Assembly (NCBI GenBank): GCA_023014365.1
Contig: JAEBUN010000025.1
Span: 728,453 to 792,452 of the forward strand
Reading direction: 5' to 3'
Length of the DNA stretch: 64,000 bases
Source of the DNA: Lepiota brunneoincarnata
Lineage: Eukaryota > Basidiomycota > Agaricomycetes > Agaricales > Agaricaceae
In this document: in pieces, positions 33,329 through 43,655 of the stretch
How positions within the stretch are numbered: the first letter of the stretch is position 1
How the letters are laid out: every line of letters begins with the position of its first letter
Position numbers and translations under genes: made by a program
The notes under the pieces: model-generated
Told to the model about the DNA's origin: nothing
Databases searched by the model: none
What the model saw: only the letters and a program-made list of their open reading frames with translations

Positions 33329-33446
33329 CTGCTAGAGGACGCCCCGCCCGACCGAGCCGGTTAGGTCCGGTTAGGTTCGGGTTCGGGTTAGGGGGTAACA
33401 TAGTATTAGTATGCCGCCCTCGTCGGGAAGGTAAGGTAGTACTTAC
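33329..33446 (-). other. E6: predicted 118-nt intron in the 3' UTR
   Basis: On minus the sequence reads TTTGCG then GTAAGTAC, with CATACTAATACT and several CCTAACC stretches inside and CTCTAGCAG at the acceptor (33330-33329). It lies downstream of the RT stop. In E7 exactly this interval is absent within one or two bases. Family A has matching GTAAGCAC and GGCGTAG signals near 28122 and 28007. Confidence 0.65.
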
Positions 33447-33893
33447 CGCAAAGAACGCTCCGCACGGCATATAACCGGCGTTTTAAAGCGAGTTAACCGC
33501 CATCAGGGGTCGAACTTACGTTGTTTACCGTTTACGCGAGAGTTACTATTCGAGAGACTTAGGAAGGGGGCATAACCGCCCCCCCAGACATGGTTCCGGG
33601 TTACGCCGCACCATCACACCCAAACCGATAAAAGGCCACCTATTTAAAAACCTGTTTTCGCGTGCTGCGATCGAAGCGCAGGTCGTGCAACCCCGAAGTC
33701 TTCTAACAACGGGGTCCCAGGAAGGTTACTCAAGATCAGCAAATATGGGCCGGCCGACATACGGGAATCACCCCGCAGAGGTCGGTACCCGAACGCCCAG
33801 GGATTTCCCCATGTGGGCGCCGACTTGGTACCAGTCGCCGCAGCTAGGTTGTGCGGACAACTACGGCTGGCATGGTATACCACGTAAGCCATA

Positions 33894-36800
33894 TCAATCG
33901 AAGTTCGCAATCGCGATCCACGGATCAGGCGTCTTCTCACGGTGGTGTTCTACCGCCGGAGCGGAAGAAGAGGCCACGGGAGCTCGAGCTTCGGCGAAGA
34001 AGTCGGTTATTAACGCCTGGCGGTCGCGCCGCGCGAGAACAGAAGCACGCCAAATTGACGTAAGGTCCATTATCTGTCGGGTTCTTTTCTTCGAAACCAA
34101 CAGACGGCGACCGAAGAGACCGAGTCTATCTAGGCGTAAGAAGGGTCCTTGCCAACCCGAATCTAAACACCAATCCTTTGCACACTCCGCCAAGTCAGCC
34201 TCGGCTTCAGCACGCGGGATCTTAGTAAAGAGACGCATCAGTTCGGACGCCTTCTTAGGGATACCTAGTTTGGTCAGATCGTACGGAAGCGGTGCGTTAT
34301 TCCGCCCCCGAACGTCTGCACGGGCGAAGACATTCATTGCCTGCGCCCACCCAGTCTTCATACTGTCCTCAAGTTCGTGAGCATTAAACATGTCCCAGGA
34401 TATGTTGTATTCGCTTTTTAGCACAAGCACGCCATTCGCTGGCGGTACGGACTCCCTTAGCCGTACATCCCAACGTGCCCGGTAGTTATCGCGAAGCCAA
34501 GCGGCGATCAACAATGGAGGGTAGCCACGCGCGATGTAGATATCCGAAGCTTCTCTACATGCCTTCACGTAATCGTCGAAACGCGAAGAAAGCGCGGCAA
34601 GCCTCGACAGCTCTGATATAAACGTCCCTTTCTTAACGTAAAGGGGATGAAAGCTGATCCAAGGAATGCGCTCAAAGTGGTTCATCGGTTTCCTATACGC
34701 CTTATGGTGGAGGCGACCGTTTGCCGTAAACAGCATCATGTCTAGGAACACCATGTATTGATCCGAAGATGACCACGTAATGGTACAGTTATCGAATATT
34801 AAATTATCTCTGAGTAGCCGCAAAGCATCCTCCTCTCGATACGCATATACGAGAGCGAGACAATCGTCGATGTAGCGTCCATAGAACGCTACGTCGGGTG
34901 ACCGCAGGGCTGCGCACTCCTCCTCGAAGTGTACGCCGTAGATGTTCGCGAGATCGGGGCTCGAAGCCACACCCATCGCTAGACCACGGGCCTGACGGTA
35001 ATATTTACCCTGGAACTGTACCAGTAAGTTGTCGTCCGCTGCCCGCATGCATTCCCGTAACAGCTGTACTTTAGCTGCTGCATGCGTTGCGTCGAAGTCA
35101 GCATCTTCGACTTCCGGCTCTGACTCGGCTAACCAACGGGTGTAATATTCTTCGGCATAGGAGTGTGCCTTTTGAACATCCACGTGCGGATAGAAAGCGA
35201 CGACGTCGCCCGAGACAAAGTATAGACGCTTGAGCATACCGTTCTCGAATCGGAACTGCGGTAGCGACAACTTGCTCAATTTTATCGCCAGATCCTTAGA
35301 TCCATGTATAACGTACGGCGCCGATTGAATAATCGGTTTGAGACTTTTACTTACATACTTCCCTGCAGGCCCTTGCGGGACGGAGTGGCACGGTAGGATC
35401 GGCCGAGCAGCTACCGGTGTCTTATGTATTTTAGGAATGACATAAAACGTCGGGATCGAACTAGGTTCGACCGATAACTGACTCCGGAAGAAGCGGGGAA
35501 GCTGCGATTGAATGCCGAAATCTTCCGACAATCTCGCGATGCTCTTAATGTGGTTATTTTTATCACAAAGTATATTGTACGCCGTAACGGCGCTAACCGG
35601 TTCGTAATCTACACGGTTCGACAATAACGAGAGCGCTTTATCAATGATCCAGGCACGCGGGGCAACTGCGCAACCAAGGTTCTTATCGGTCGCTACTACG
35701 ACGAGTTCGTGGGACGTCAAGTAGTCGCGGAGTTTGGCCACCGGGGGAGCAAGCGCGTGCTTGTAACGGTCCCCTTCGTGTTCATCTGTCGGCATATCAG
35801 AAACCATTTTATCAATGGCCCTACGACCGCACCAGATACCATACTCAAATACCCTATCCAACTGGTGCATCGCGACGCGGTTAGGCTTCGGCGACCAGTA
35901 GTCTGGATCAAAGTCGTCTTTAGCATCTTCGGCGTCAGTGGCTTTAAACCACATCGACCAACGGAGACGATCGACGAAATCGTCCCAAGCCGAATTGATT
36001 AAACTCACGTTCGACTTAGCCGGGAGCATATACTTCATTCCCGCACTCAGATGCATGCTGTATTCACGCGGTATATCACAGTTAATCATGTGTATTGTGC
36101 TACGGTAACGCATGGACTCTAGAACTACTACAGGAGTCCGTAACACAATAAATCTGTACGCGTGTTGAGGGGTAACCGTCAGTAACCAATCCGGGTACGT
36201 GCTGGGTCGAGACCAGTCGAAGGGTTTAGGACTAACCTTTGGAAAGAGGGCCGCATGCACCTCTTCCTCCCCTTCGCCCTCATACAATGGGAGGAGGCGG
36301 GGGACTAGTTCCCCCTCGATCTGCCTCCGCGTTTCCCGCCCCTGCCGGCGCCTCGCTTTCGTCGGCCTCCGCGATTGGACGACCCCGAGGGGGCCGCCGC
36401 TGTCGCTTCTTCCTTCGCGCGGGCTCCTGCTCCCTTCTTGGTCGCAGGGGTCTTCTGATAAGAAAGAAAGTAGATCGGGATGAGTATGAATATCAGACGC
36501 GTGGATCGAGTACGCATTCACCTTGTCCCCTTTCTTCTCCTTGGCCTTGAGGAGAGCGGTTACCCGCTTGTCGACCATCTGCGCGATGGACTCAGCGGTG
36601 ATGGCGGGTGCGGTCGACGGGCCAGCGGCTTCATCGACCTCCATCTCAAAACTCTCCTTCAACGCCTTCTTCTTTTCCATCTTCGCCTCCTCCGCGATAA
36701 TCTGATCCTCGACGAAGGCAACGGCCCGTCCGAAGATGGCGGGGACGTCTTCGAGCAACTCGACGTACTCCCTGAGGATAGAAGGATCCTCTCTCCATCC

Positions 36801-37496
36801 GATCTTCACAGGATGCCCATGCGAGTCAGCGGTGGGCGCGCCGTATCGAACGACCTGACTCTTGTGTCGGATCCGGTCAAAGACCTTACCGAGAGAGCCC
36901 TGGATTGCTTCCCAGAGTGGGCTCTCAGTCACCCCGGCAACGGGCGACAGAGTCAGCTGTGCCTCCAAGAAGGAGAGCTCGGCACGCTTGTGGGCAATGC
37001 CTCTCGTCAACTCAGCCTTTCGGTAAGCGACATCGCTCTCCGTAAACGCCGCAACAGCTTGCGGGTTCTCGGAGATATAAGACTTGGTGAACGCAAACGG
37101 CGTCCGCCTAGCCTTAAGCTCGGATGGGAACGTACCCGAGGTCTGGTGCTCCTCCAAGCGACGGAGGGACACCTTACAGGTCTCAACCTGGCGGCGGGTT
37201 TTCATGCCCTCCACCAGGTACGGACGCAGAGCATCCCTGTAAGACCCCGGCATACATGCCAGGAGGTCGGCAAGCGATGCAGCAGCCCTAATGGGCGCGC
37301 GGCGAGCCGACCCGAGTTGTGTCTCTGACACCGAGACCTCTCCGGTCGCGGCGTCGTGGCGCAGGCCGCCAAGCGATCGGGTGACCGCGAGGGCGACCGA
37401 GGCAGCCGGAGACGCAGCACGTACACGGGCCCGCGAGGACCCGGCAGTGCCGCCGCCAGTCGAGGATCCCGCCTTTTTGTTGTTACGAGGGGGCAT
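33894..37496 (-). CDS. Penelope-like (Coprina-type) reverse transcriptase, 1200 aa, family B
   Basis: The ATG at 37496 opens MPPRNNKKAG and a basic, Ala-rich start. Residues 1-325 match the family A N-terminal domain in layout (AELSFLEAQL, MVDKRVTALLKAK). The 67-nt intron then begins exactly after Lys325. Residues 326 to about 425 are unlike family A in this frame. Similarity resumes at STYPDWLL, continues through FYVIPKIHKTPVAARPILP, GDVVAFYPHVD (motif A), GLAMGVASSPDL, and YIDD at 875-878, then FLDMMLF and KPMNHFERIPWISFHP. The C-terminus ends IANFD, with TGA followed two bases later by an ATG. No nuclease domain. Likely the active partner of the family B copies. Confidence 0.92.
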   Translation of the reverse strand: MPPRNNKKAGSSTGGGTAGSSRARVRAASPAASVALAVTRSLGGLRHDAATGEVSVSETQLGSARRAPIRAAASLADLLACMPGSYRDALRPYLVEGMKTRRQVETCKVSLRRLEEHQTSGTFPSELKARRTPFAFTKSYISENPQAVAAFTESDVAYRKAELTRGIAHKRAELSFLEAQLTLSPVAGVTESPLWEAIQGSLGKVFDRIRHKSQVVRYGAPTADSHGHPVKIGWREDPSILREYVELLEDVPAIFGRAVAFVEDQIIAEEAKMEKKKALKESFEMEVDEAAGPSTAPAITAESIAQMVDKRVTALLKAKEKKGDKVNAYSIHASDIHTHPDLLSFLSEDPCDQEGSRSPREGRSDSGGPLGVVQSRRPTKARRRQGRETRRQIEGELVPRLLPLYEGEGEEEVHAALFPKVSPKPFDWSRPSTYPDWLLTVTPQHAYRFIVLRTPVVVLESMRYRSTIHMINCDIPREYSMHLSAGMKYMLPAKSNVSLINSAWDDFVDRLRWSMWFKATDAEDAKDDFDPDYWSPKPNRVAMHQLDRVFEYGIWCGRRAIDKMVSDMPTDEHEGDRYKHALAPPVAKLRDYLTSHELVVVATDKNLGCAVAPRAWIIDKALSLLSNRVDYEPVSAVTAYNILCDKNNHIKSIARLSEDFGIQSQLPRFFRSQLSVEPSSIPTFYVIPKIHKTPVAARPILPCHSVPQGPAGKYVSKSLKPIIQSAPYVIHGSKDLAIKLSKLSLPQFRFENGMLKRLYFVSGDVVAFYPHVDVQKAHSYAEEYYTRWLAESEPEVEDADFDATHAAAKVQLLRECMRAADDNLLVQFQGKYYRQARGLAMGVASSPDLANIYGVHFEEECAALRSPDVAFYGRYIDDCLALVYAYREEDALRLLRDNLIFDNCTITWSSSDQYMVFLDMMLFTANGRLHHKAYRKPMNHFERIPWISFHPLYVKKGTFISELSRLAALSSRFDDYVKACREASDIYIARGYPPLLIAAWLRDNYRARWDVRLRESVPPANGVLVLKSEYNISWDMFNAHELEDSMKTGWAQAMNVFARADVRGRNNAPLPYDLTKLGIPKKASELMRLFTKIPRAEAEADLAECAKDWCLDSGWQGPFLRLDRLGLFGRRLLVSKKRTRQIMDLTSIWRASVLARRDRQALITDFFAEARAPVASSSAPAVEHHREKTPDPWIAIANFD
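36305..36522 (-). other. E6: 67-nt intron and RGG-rich alternative exon
   Basis: Donor G at 36521 (GACAAG followed by GTGAAT) and acceptor AG at 36456-36455 after a long pyrimidine tract (CTTTCTTTCTTATCAG) bound 67 nt, the same length and phase (0) as in family A. Splicing joins Lys325 to a 49-residue frame reading KTPATKKGAGARAKEE and then RGG-type repeats (RGGRRKRGAGRGGKRGGRSRGN) broken here only by position; it stops at TAG 36307-36305. Spliced product 374 aa. E8 has the same intron at 42555-42621. Confidence 0.7.
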
Positions 37497-37555
37497 TGCG
37501 GGGGATCGGGGGAGGTCGAGAGAGTTGTTGGCTCTGAAATGTGTTTAGGGTTAGG

Positions 37556-38897
37556 AAAGGGGGCGTATAAACACGAGTCGCGACGGAGGGGCGCAACGGG
37601 TTGTTGGGGTTTCCAACTACCCACCCGTTTCGTCTTATAAAGACTCATCAGGCGCACGATATCCGTCAGATACCTGCCGTCCAATCGATTGTCGCCGATA
37701 GCGATCGATTGCGATTTTGATCGATAGATCAAAATCCGCGGAACGTATTTATAATCCCCCGTTAATAACAGGTGAAAATAGGATTAAAACTTAACTTCGA
37801 GTTTCAAAACGTTACCGCGCTGACTTAGACGCGCGCTTGCGTCTGGGAAAAAGTCACGTGATCGTGCGACGGGTCACGTGCCATCGGGCTATGTTACCCG
37901 ACGACGGAACAATCCGGGCCGGGGTAGGGCCGTCACGTGACAACGTAACAAGGTGCACTTTCGCACGGGGTCCAAGCGTGAGAACTTGTGAAACCCGGCA
38001 CCGGTGACATGATTACCGGTGGCGGTGTACTTACCTTAGATGGCTATCCTTCCCATCGGGTCCGCAAAGAACGCTCCGCACGGCATATAACCGGCGTTTT
38101 AAAGCGAGTTAACCGCCATCAGGGGTCGAACTTACGTTGTTTACCGTTTAACGCGAAAGTTACATATCGAAAGACTTAGGAAGGGGGCATAACCGCCCCC
38201 CCAGACGTGGTTCCGGGTTACGCCGCCCATCACACCCAACCGATAAAAGGCCACCTATTTAAAAACCTGTTTTCCGCGTGCTGCGATCGAAGCGCAGGTC
38301 GTAGCAACCCCGAAGTCTTCTAACAACGGTGGTCCCAGGAAGGTTACTCAAGATCAGCAAATATGGCCGGCCGACATACGGGAATCACCCCGCAGAGGTC
38401 GGTACCCGAACGCCCAGGGATTTCCCCATTTGGGCGCCGACTTGGTACCAGTCGCCGCAGCTAGGTTGTGCGGACAACTACGGCTGGCATGGTATACCAC
38501 GTAAGCCATATCAATCGAAGTTCGCAATCGCGATCCACGGATCAGGCGTTTTCTCACGGTGGTGTTCTACCGCCGGAGCGGAGGAAGAGGCCACGGAGCT
38601 CGAGCTCGGCGAAGAAGTCGGTTATTAACGCCTGGCGGTCGCGCCGCGCGAGAACAGAAGCACGCCAATTGACGTAAGGTCCATTATCTGTCGGGTTCTT
38701 TCTTCGAAACCAACAGACGGCGACCGAAGAGACCGAGTCTATCTATGCGTAGAAGTCTTGCCAACCCGAATTAACACAATCTTTGAGCCCGCCATCACCT
38801 ATCCGGGGCAAAAGAACCTCACCACCCTTCTTAGGGATACATTCTGCAGTCGTGAACGGCTTCCGCCCGTCTGCGCGGCGAAGGCATCATTGCCTGG
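37556..38897 (-). mobile_element. E7: family B, truncated, intron-less 3' UTR, noisy sequence
   Basis: Carries the 3' UTR and part of the RT C-terminus. It lacks the 118-nt 3' UTR intron: TTCCCATCGGGT joins CCGCAAAGAACG near 38062. It has many 1-2 nt indels relative to E6, E8 and E18 that break every frame, and the distal 150 bp is heavily scrambled. The indels continue into the first 200 bp of E8, which points to poor consensus in this part of the assembly. Joined to E6 through the constant 12-bp linker. Confidence 0.8.
37591..37656 (-). ncRNA. Hammerhead ribozyme (E7)
   Basis: Complete family B type; lies before the noisy patch. It is upstream of the E6 ORF in the transcribed sense. Confidence 0.85.
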
Positions 38898-38957
38898 TAG
38901 GGTTAGGGGTTAGGGTGTTAGGAAAGGGGGCGTATAAACACGAGTCGCGACGGAGGG

Positions 38958-39025
38958 GCGCAACTGGGTTGTTGGGGTTTCCAACTACCCACCCGTTTCG
39001 TCTTATAAAGACTCATCATGCCACG
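38958..39025 (-). ncRNA. Hammerhead ribozyme, damaged (E8)
   Basis: Extra base in stem III (CAACTGGG) and a changed stem I side (CATCATGCCACG instead of CATCAGGCGCAC), so the core is disrupted. Probably sequence error, since it lies in the indel-rich patch. Confidence 0.65.
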
Positions 39026-39991
39026 ATATCCGTCAGATACCTGCCGTCCAATCGATTGTCGCCGATAAGCGATCGATGCGATTTTGATTCGATAGATCAA
39101 AATCCGCGGAACGTATTTATATCCCCCGTTAATAACAGGTGAAAATAGGATTAAAAACTTAACTTCGAGTTTCAAAACTTACCGCGCTGACTTAGACGCG
39201 CGCTTGCGTCTGGGAAAAGTCACGTGATCGTGCGACCGGTCACGTGCCATCGGGCTATGTTACCCGACGACGGAACAATCCGGGCCGGGGTAGGGCCGTC
39301 ACGTGACAACGTAACAAGGTGCACTTTCGCACGGGGTCCAAGCGTGAGAACTTGTGAAACCCGGCACCGGTGACATGATTTACCGGTGGCGGTGTACTTA
39401 CCTTAGATGGCTATCCTTCCCACGGGTCTGCTAGAGGACGCCCCGCCCGACCGAGCCGGTTAGGTCCGGTTAGGTTCGGGTTCGGGTTAGGGGGTAACAT
39501 AGTATTAGTATGCCGCCCTCGTCGGAAGGTAAGGTAGTACTTACCGCAAAGAACGCTCCGCACGGCATATAACCGGCGTTTTAAAGCGAGTTAACCGCCA
39601 TCAGGGGTCGAACTTACGTTGTTTACCGTTTACGCGAAAGTTACTATTCGAAAGACTTAGGAAGGGGGCATAACCGCCCCCCCAGACGTGGTTCCGGGTT
39701 ACGCCGCACCATCACACCCAAACCGATAAAAGGCCACCTATTTAAAAACCTGTTTTCGCGTGCTGCGATCGAAGCGCAGGTCGTGCAACCCCGAAGTCTT
39801 CTAACAACGGGGTCCCAGGAAGGTTACTCAAGATCAGCAAATATGGGCCGGCCGACATACGGGAATCACCCCGCAGAGGTCGGTACCCGAACGCCCAGGG
39901 ATTTCCCCATTTGGGCGCCGACTTGGTACCAGTCGCCGCAGCTAGGTTGTGCGGACAACTACGGCTGGCATGGTATACCACGTAAGCCATA

Positions 39992-42900
39992 TCAATCGAA
40001 GTTCGCAATCGCGATCCACGGATCAGGCGTCTTCTCACGGTGGTGTTCTACCGCCGGAGCGGAGGAAGAGGCCACGGGAGCTCGAGCTTCGGCGAAGAAG
40101 TCGGTTATTAACGCCTGGCGGTCGCGCCGCGCGAGAACAGAAGCACGCCAAATTGACGTAAGGTCCATTATCTGTCGGGTTCTTTTCTTCGAAACCAACA
40201 GACGGCGACCGAAGAGACCGAGTCTATCTAGGCGTAAGAAAGGTCCTTGCCAACCCGAATCTAAACACCAATCCTTTGCACACTCCGCCAAGTCAGCCTC
40301 GGCTTCAGCACGCGGGATCTTAGTAAAGAGACGCATCAACTCAGACGCCTTCTTAGGGATACCTAGTTTGGTCAGATCGTACGGAAGCGGTACGTTATTC
40401 CGCCCCCGGACGTCTGCACGGGCGAAGACATTCATTGCCTGCGCCCACCCAGTCTTCATACTGTCCTCAAGTTCGTGAGCATTAAACATGTCCCAGGATA
40501 TGTTGTATTCGCTTTTTAGCACAAGCACGCCATTCGCTGGCGGTACGGACTCCCTTAGCCGTACAGTCCCAACGTGCTCGGTAGTTATCGCGAAGCCAAG
40601 CGGCGATCAACAATGGAGGGTAGCCACGCGCAATGTAGATATCCGAAGCTTCTCTACATGCCTTCACGTAATCGTCGAAACGCGAAGAAAGCGCGGCAAG
40701 CCTCGACAGCTCTGATACAAACGTCCCTTTCTTAACGTAAAGGGGGATGAAAGCTGATCCAAGGAATGCGCTCAAAGTGGTTCATCGGTTTCCTATACGC
40801 CTTATGGTGGAGGCGACCGTTTGCCGTAAACAGCATCATGTCTAGGAACACCATGTATTGATCCGAAGATGACCACGTAATGGTACAGTTATCGAACATT
40901 AAATTATCTCTGAGTAGCCGCAAAGCATCCTCCTCTCGATACGCATACACGAGAGCGAGACAATCGTCGATGTAGCGTCCATAGAACGCCACGTCGGGTG
41001 ACCGCAGGGCTGCGCACTCCTCCTCGAAGTGTACGCCGTAGATGTTCGCGAGATCGGGGCTCGAAGCCACACCCATCGCTAGACCACGGGCCTGACGGTA
41101 ATATTTACCCTGGAACTGTACCAGTAAGTTGTCGTCCGCTGCCCGCATGCATTCCCGTAACAGCTGTACTTTAGCTGCTGCATGCGTTGCGTCGAAGTCA
41201 GCATCTTCGACTTCCGGCTCTGACTCGGCTAACCACCGGGTGTAATATTCTTCGGCATAGGAGTGTGCCTTTTGAACATCCACATGTGGGTAGAACGCGA
41301 CAACGTCGCCCGAGACAAAGTATAGACGCTTGAGCATACCGTTCTCGAATCGGAACTGCGGTAGCGACAACTTGCTCAATTTTATCGCCAGATCCTTAGA
41401 TCCATGTATAACGTACGGCGCCGATTGGATAATCGGTTTGAGACTTTTACTTACGTACTTCCCTGCAGGCCCTTGCGGGACGGAGTGGCACGGTAGAATC
41501 GGCCGGGCAGCTACCGGTGTCTTATGTATTTTAGGAATGACATAAAACGTCGGGATCGAACTAGGTTCGACCGATAACTGACTCCGGAGGAAGCGGGGAA
41601 GCTGCGATTGAATGCCGAAATCTTCCGACAATCTCGCGATGCTCTTAATGTGGTTATTTTTATCACAAAGTATATTGTACGCCGTAACGGCGCTAACCGG
41701 TTCGTAATCTACACGGTTCGACAATAACGAGAGCGCTTTTTCAATGATCCAGGCACGCGGGGCAACTGCGCAACCAAGGTTCTTATCGGTCGCTACTACG
41801 ACGAGTTCGTGGGACGTCAAGTAGTCGCGGAGTTTGGCCACCGGGGGAGCAAGCGCGTGCTTGTAACGGTCCCCTTCGTGTTCATCTGTCGGCATATCAG
41901 AAACCATTTTATCAATGGCCCTACGACCGCACCAGATACCATACTCAAAAACCCTATCCAACTGGTGCATCGCGACGCGGTTAGGCTTCGGCGACCAGTA
42001 GTCTGGATCAAAGTCGTCTTTAGCATCTTCGGCGTCAGTGGCTTTGAACCACATCGACCAACGGAGACGATCGACGAAATCGTCCCAAGCCGAATTGATT
42101 AGACTCACGTTCGACTTAGTCGGGAGCATATACTTCATTCCCGCACTCAGATGCATGCTGTATTCACGCGGTATATCACAGTTAATCATGTGTATTGTGC
42201 TACGGTAACGCATGGACTCTAGAACTACTACAGGAGTCCGTAACACAATAAATCTGTACGCGTGTTGAGGGGTAACCGTCAGTAACCAATCCGGATACGT
42301 ACTGGGTCGAGACCAGTCGAAGGGTTTAGGACTAACCTTTGGAAAGAGGGCCGCATGCACCTCTTCCTCCCCTTCGCCCTCATAAAATGGGAGGAGGCGG
42401 GGGACTAGTTCCCCCTCGATCTGCCTCCGCGTTTCCCGCCCCTGCCGGCGCCTCGCTTTCGTCGGCCTCCACGATTGGACGACCCCGAGGGGGCCGCCGC
42501 TGTCGCTTCCTCCTTCGCGCGGGCTCCTGCTCCTTTCTTGGTCGCAGGGGTCTTCTGATAAGAAAGAAAGTAGATCGGGATGAGTATGAATATCAGACGC
42601 GTGGATCGAGTACGCATTCACCTTGTCCCCTTTCTTCTCCTTGGCCTTGAGGAGAGCGGTTACCCGCTTGTCGACCATCTGCGCGATGGACTCAGCGGTG
42701 ATGGCGGGCGCGGTCGACGGGCCAGCGGCTTCATCGACCTCCATCTCAAAACTCTCCTTCAACGCCTTCTTCTTTTCCATCTTCGCCTCCTCCGCGATAA
42801 TCTGATCCTCGACGAAGGCAACGGCCCGTCCGAAGATGGCGGGGACGTCTTCGAGCAGCTCGACGTACTCCCTGAGGATAGAAGGATCCTCTCTCCATCC

Positions 42901-43596
42901 GATTTTCACAGGATGCCCATGCGAGTCAGCGGTGGGCGCGCCGTATCGAACGACCTGACTCTTGTGTCGGATTCGGTCAAAGACCTTACCGAGAGAGCCC
43001 TGGATTGCTTCCCAGAGTGGGCTCTCAGTCACCCCGGCAACGGGCGACAGAGTCAGCTGTGCCTCCAAGAAGGAGAGCTCGGCACGCTTGTGGGCAATGC
43101 CTCTCGTCAGCTCAGCCTTTCGGTAAGCGACATCGCTCTCCGTAAACGCCGCAACAGCTTGCGGGTTCTCGGAGATATAAGACTTGGTGAACGCAAACGG
43201 CGTCCGCCTAGCCTTAAGCTCGGATGGGAACGTACCCGAGGTCTGGTGCTCCTCCAAGCGACGGAGGGACACCTTACAGGTCTCAACCTGGCGGCGGGTT
43301 TTCATGCCCTCCACCAGGTACGGACGCAGAGCATCCCTGTAAGACCCCGGCATACATGCCAGGAGGTCGGCAAGCGATGCAGCAGCCCTAATGGGCGCGC
43401 GGCGAGCCGACCCGAGTTGTGTCTCTGACACCGAGACCTCTCCGGTCGCGGCGTCGTGGCGCAGGCCGCCAAGCGATCGGGTGACCGCGAGGGCGACCGA
43501 GGCAGCCGGAGACGCAGCACGTACACGGGCCCGCGAGGACCCGGCAGTGCCGCCGCCAGTCGAGGATCCCGCCTTTTTGTTGTTACGAGGGGGCAT
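39992..43596 (-). pseudogene. E8 RT ORF broken by two 1-nt insertions
   Basis: The ORF starts like E6 at ATG 43596 and runs 950 codons to an extra G near 40741 (AAAGGGGGATG where E18 has AAAGGGGGTG and E6 AAAGGGGATG), then is shifted; a second extra base near 40566 (GTACAGTCCC) returns toward the family frame, which runs to the stop at 39992. Catalytic YIDD precedes both lesions. Both could be assembly errors, since they lie near the noisy patch; if real, the thumb and C-terminus are lost. Confidence 0.85.
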
Positions 43597-43655
43597 TGCG
43601 GGGGATCGGGGGAGGTCGAGAGAGTTGTTGGCTCTGAAATGTGTTTAGGGTTAGG

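Larger units (their letters stand above)
32824..37543 (-). mobile_element. E6: full-length Penelope-like element, family B
   Basis: A 4720-bp unit. On minus: a 47-nt leader, the 1200-aa ORF (37496-33894), and 1.07 kb of 3' UTR with a 118-nt intron, a GGGGGC/GCCCCC hairpin near 33567-33585, three CACGTG sites and the hammerhead. It is the only family B copy here with both an intact ORF and an intact 5' border. The distal border is a 12-bp linker TTTAGGGTTAGG to E7, identical to that between E8 and E9. Confidence 0.93.
38923..43643 (-). mobile_element. E8: near full-length family B element with frameshifts
   Basis: Same borders as E6, including the 5' end and the 12-bp linker to E9. The first 200 bp (38923-39125) carry several indels and the hammerhead core is altered there. 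The rest is very close to E6 and E18. Confidence 0.9.

Noticed and set aside
33644..33940. 98-codon minus ORF after the RT stop, present in most family B copies (also 39742, 45016, 61661)
   Set aside because: It overlaps the RT end in another frame, its ATG shortly after TGA is missing in E13 and E16, and the DNA is conserved in family A with a frame-breaking base. More likely a conserved RNA element.
33685..34380. 231-codon + strand ORF opposite the RT C-terminus, repeated in several copies
   Set aside because: It is the antisense shadow of the RT ORF and its repetition only follows element copying.
36480..37328. 282-codon + strand ORF opposite the N-terminal domain (also 42580-43428)
   Set aside because: Antisense of GC-rich coding sequence; no motif, no splice or start context.
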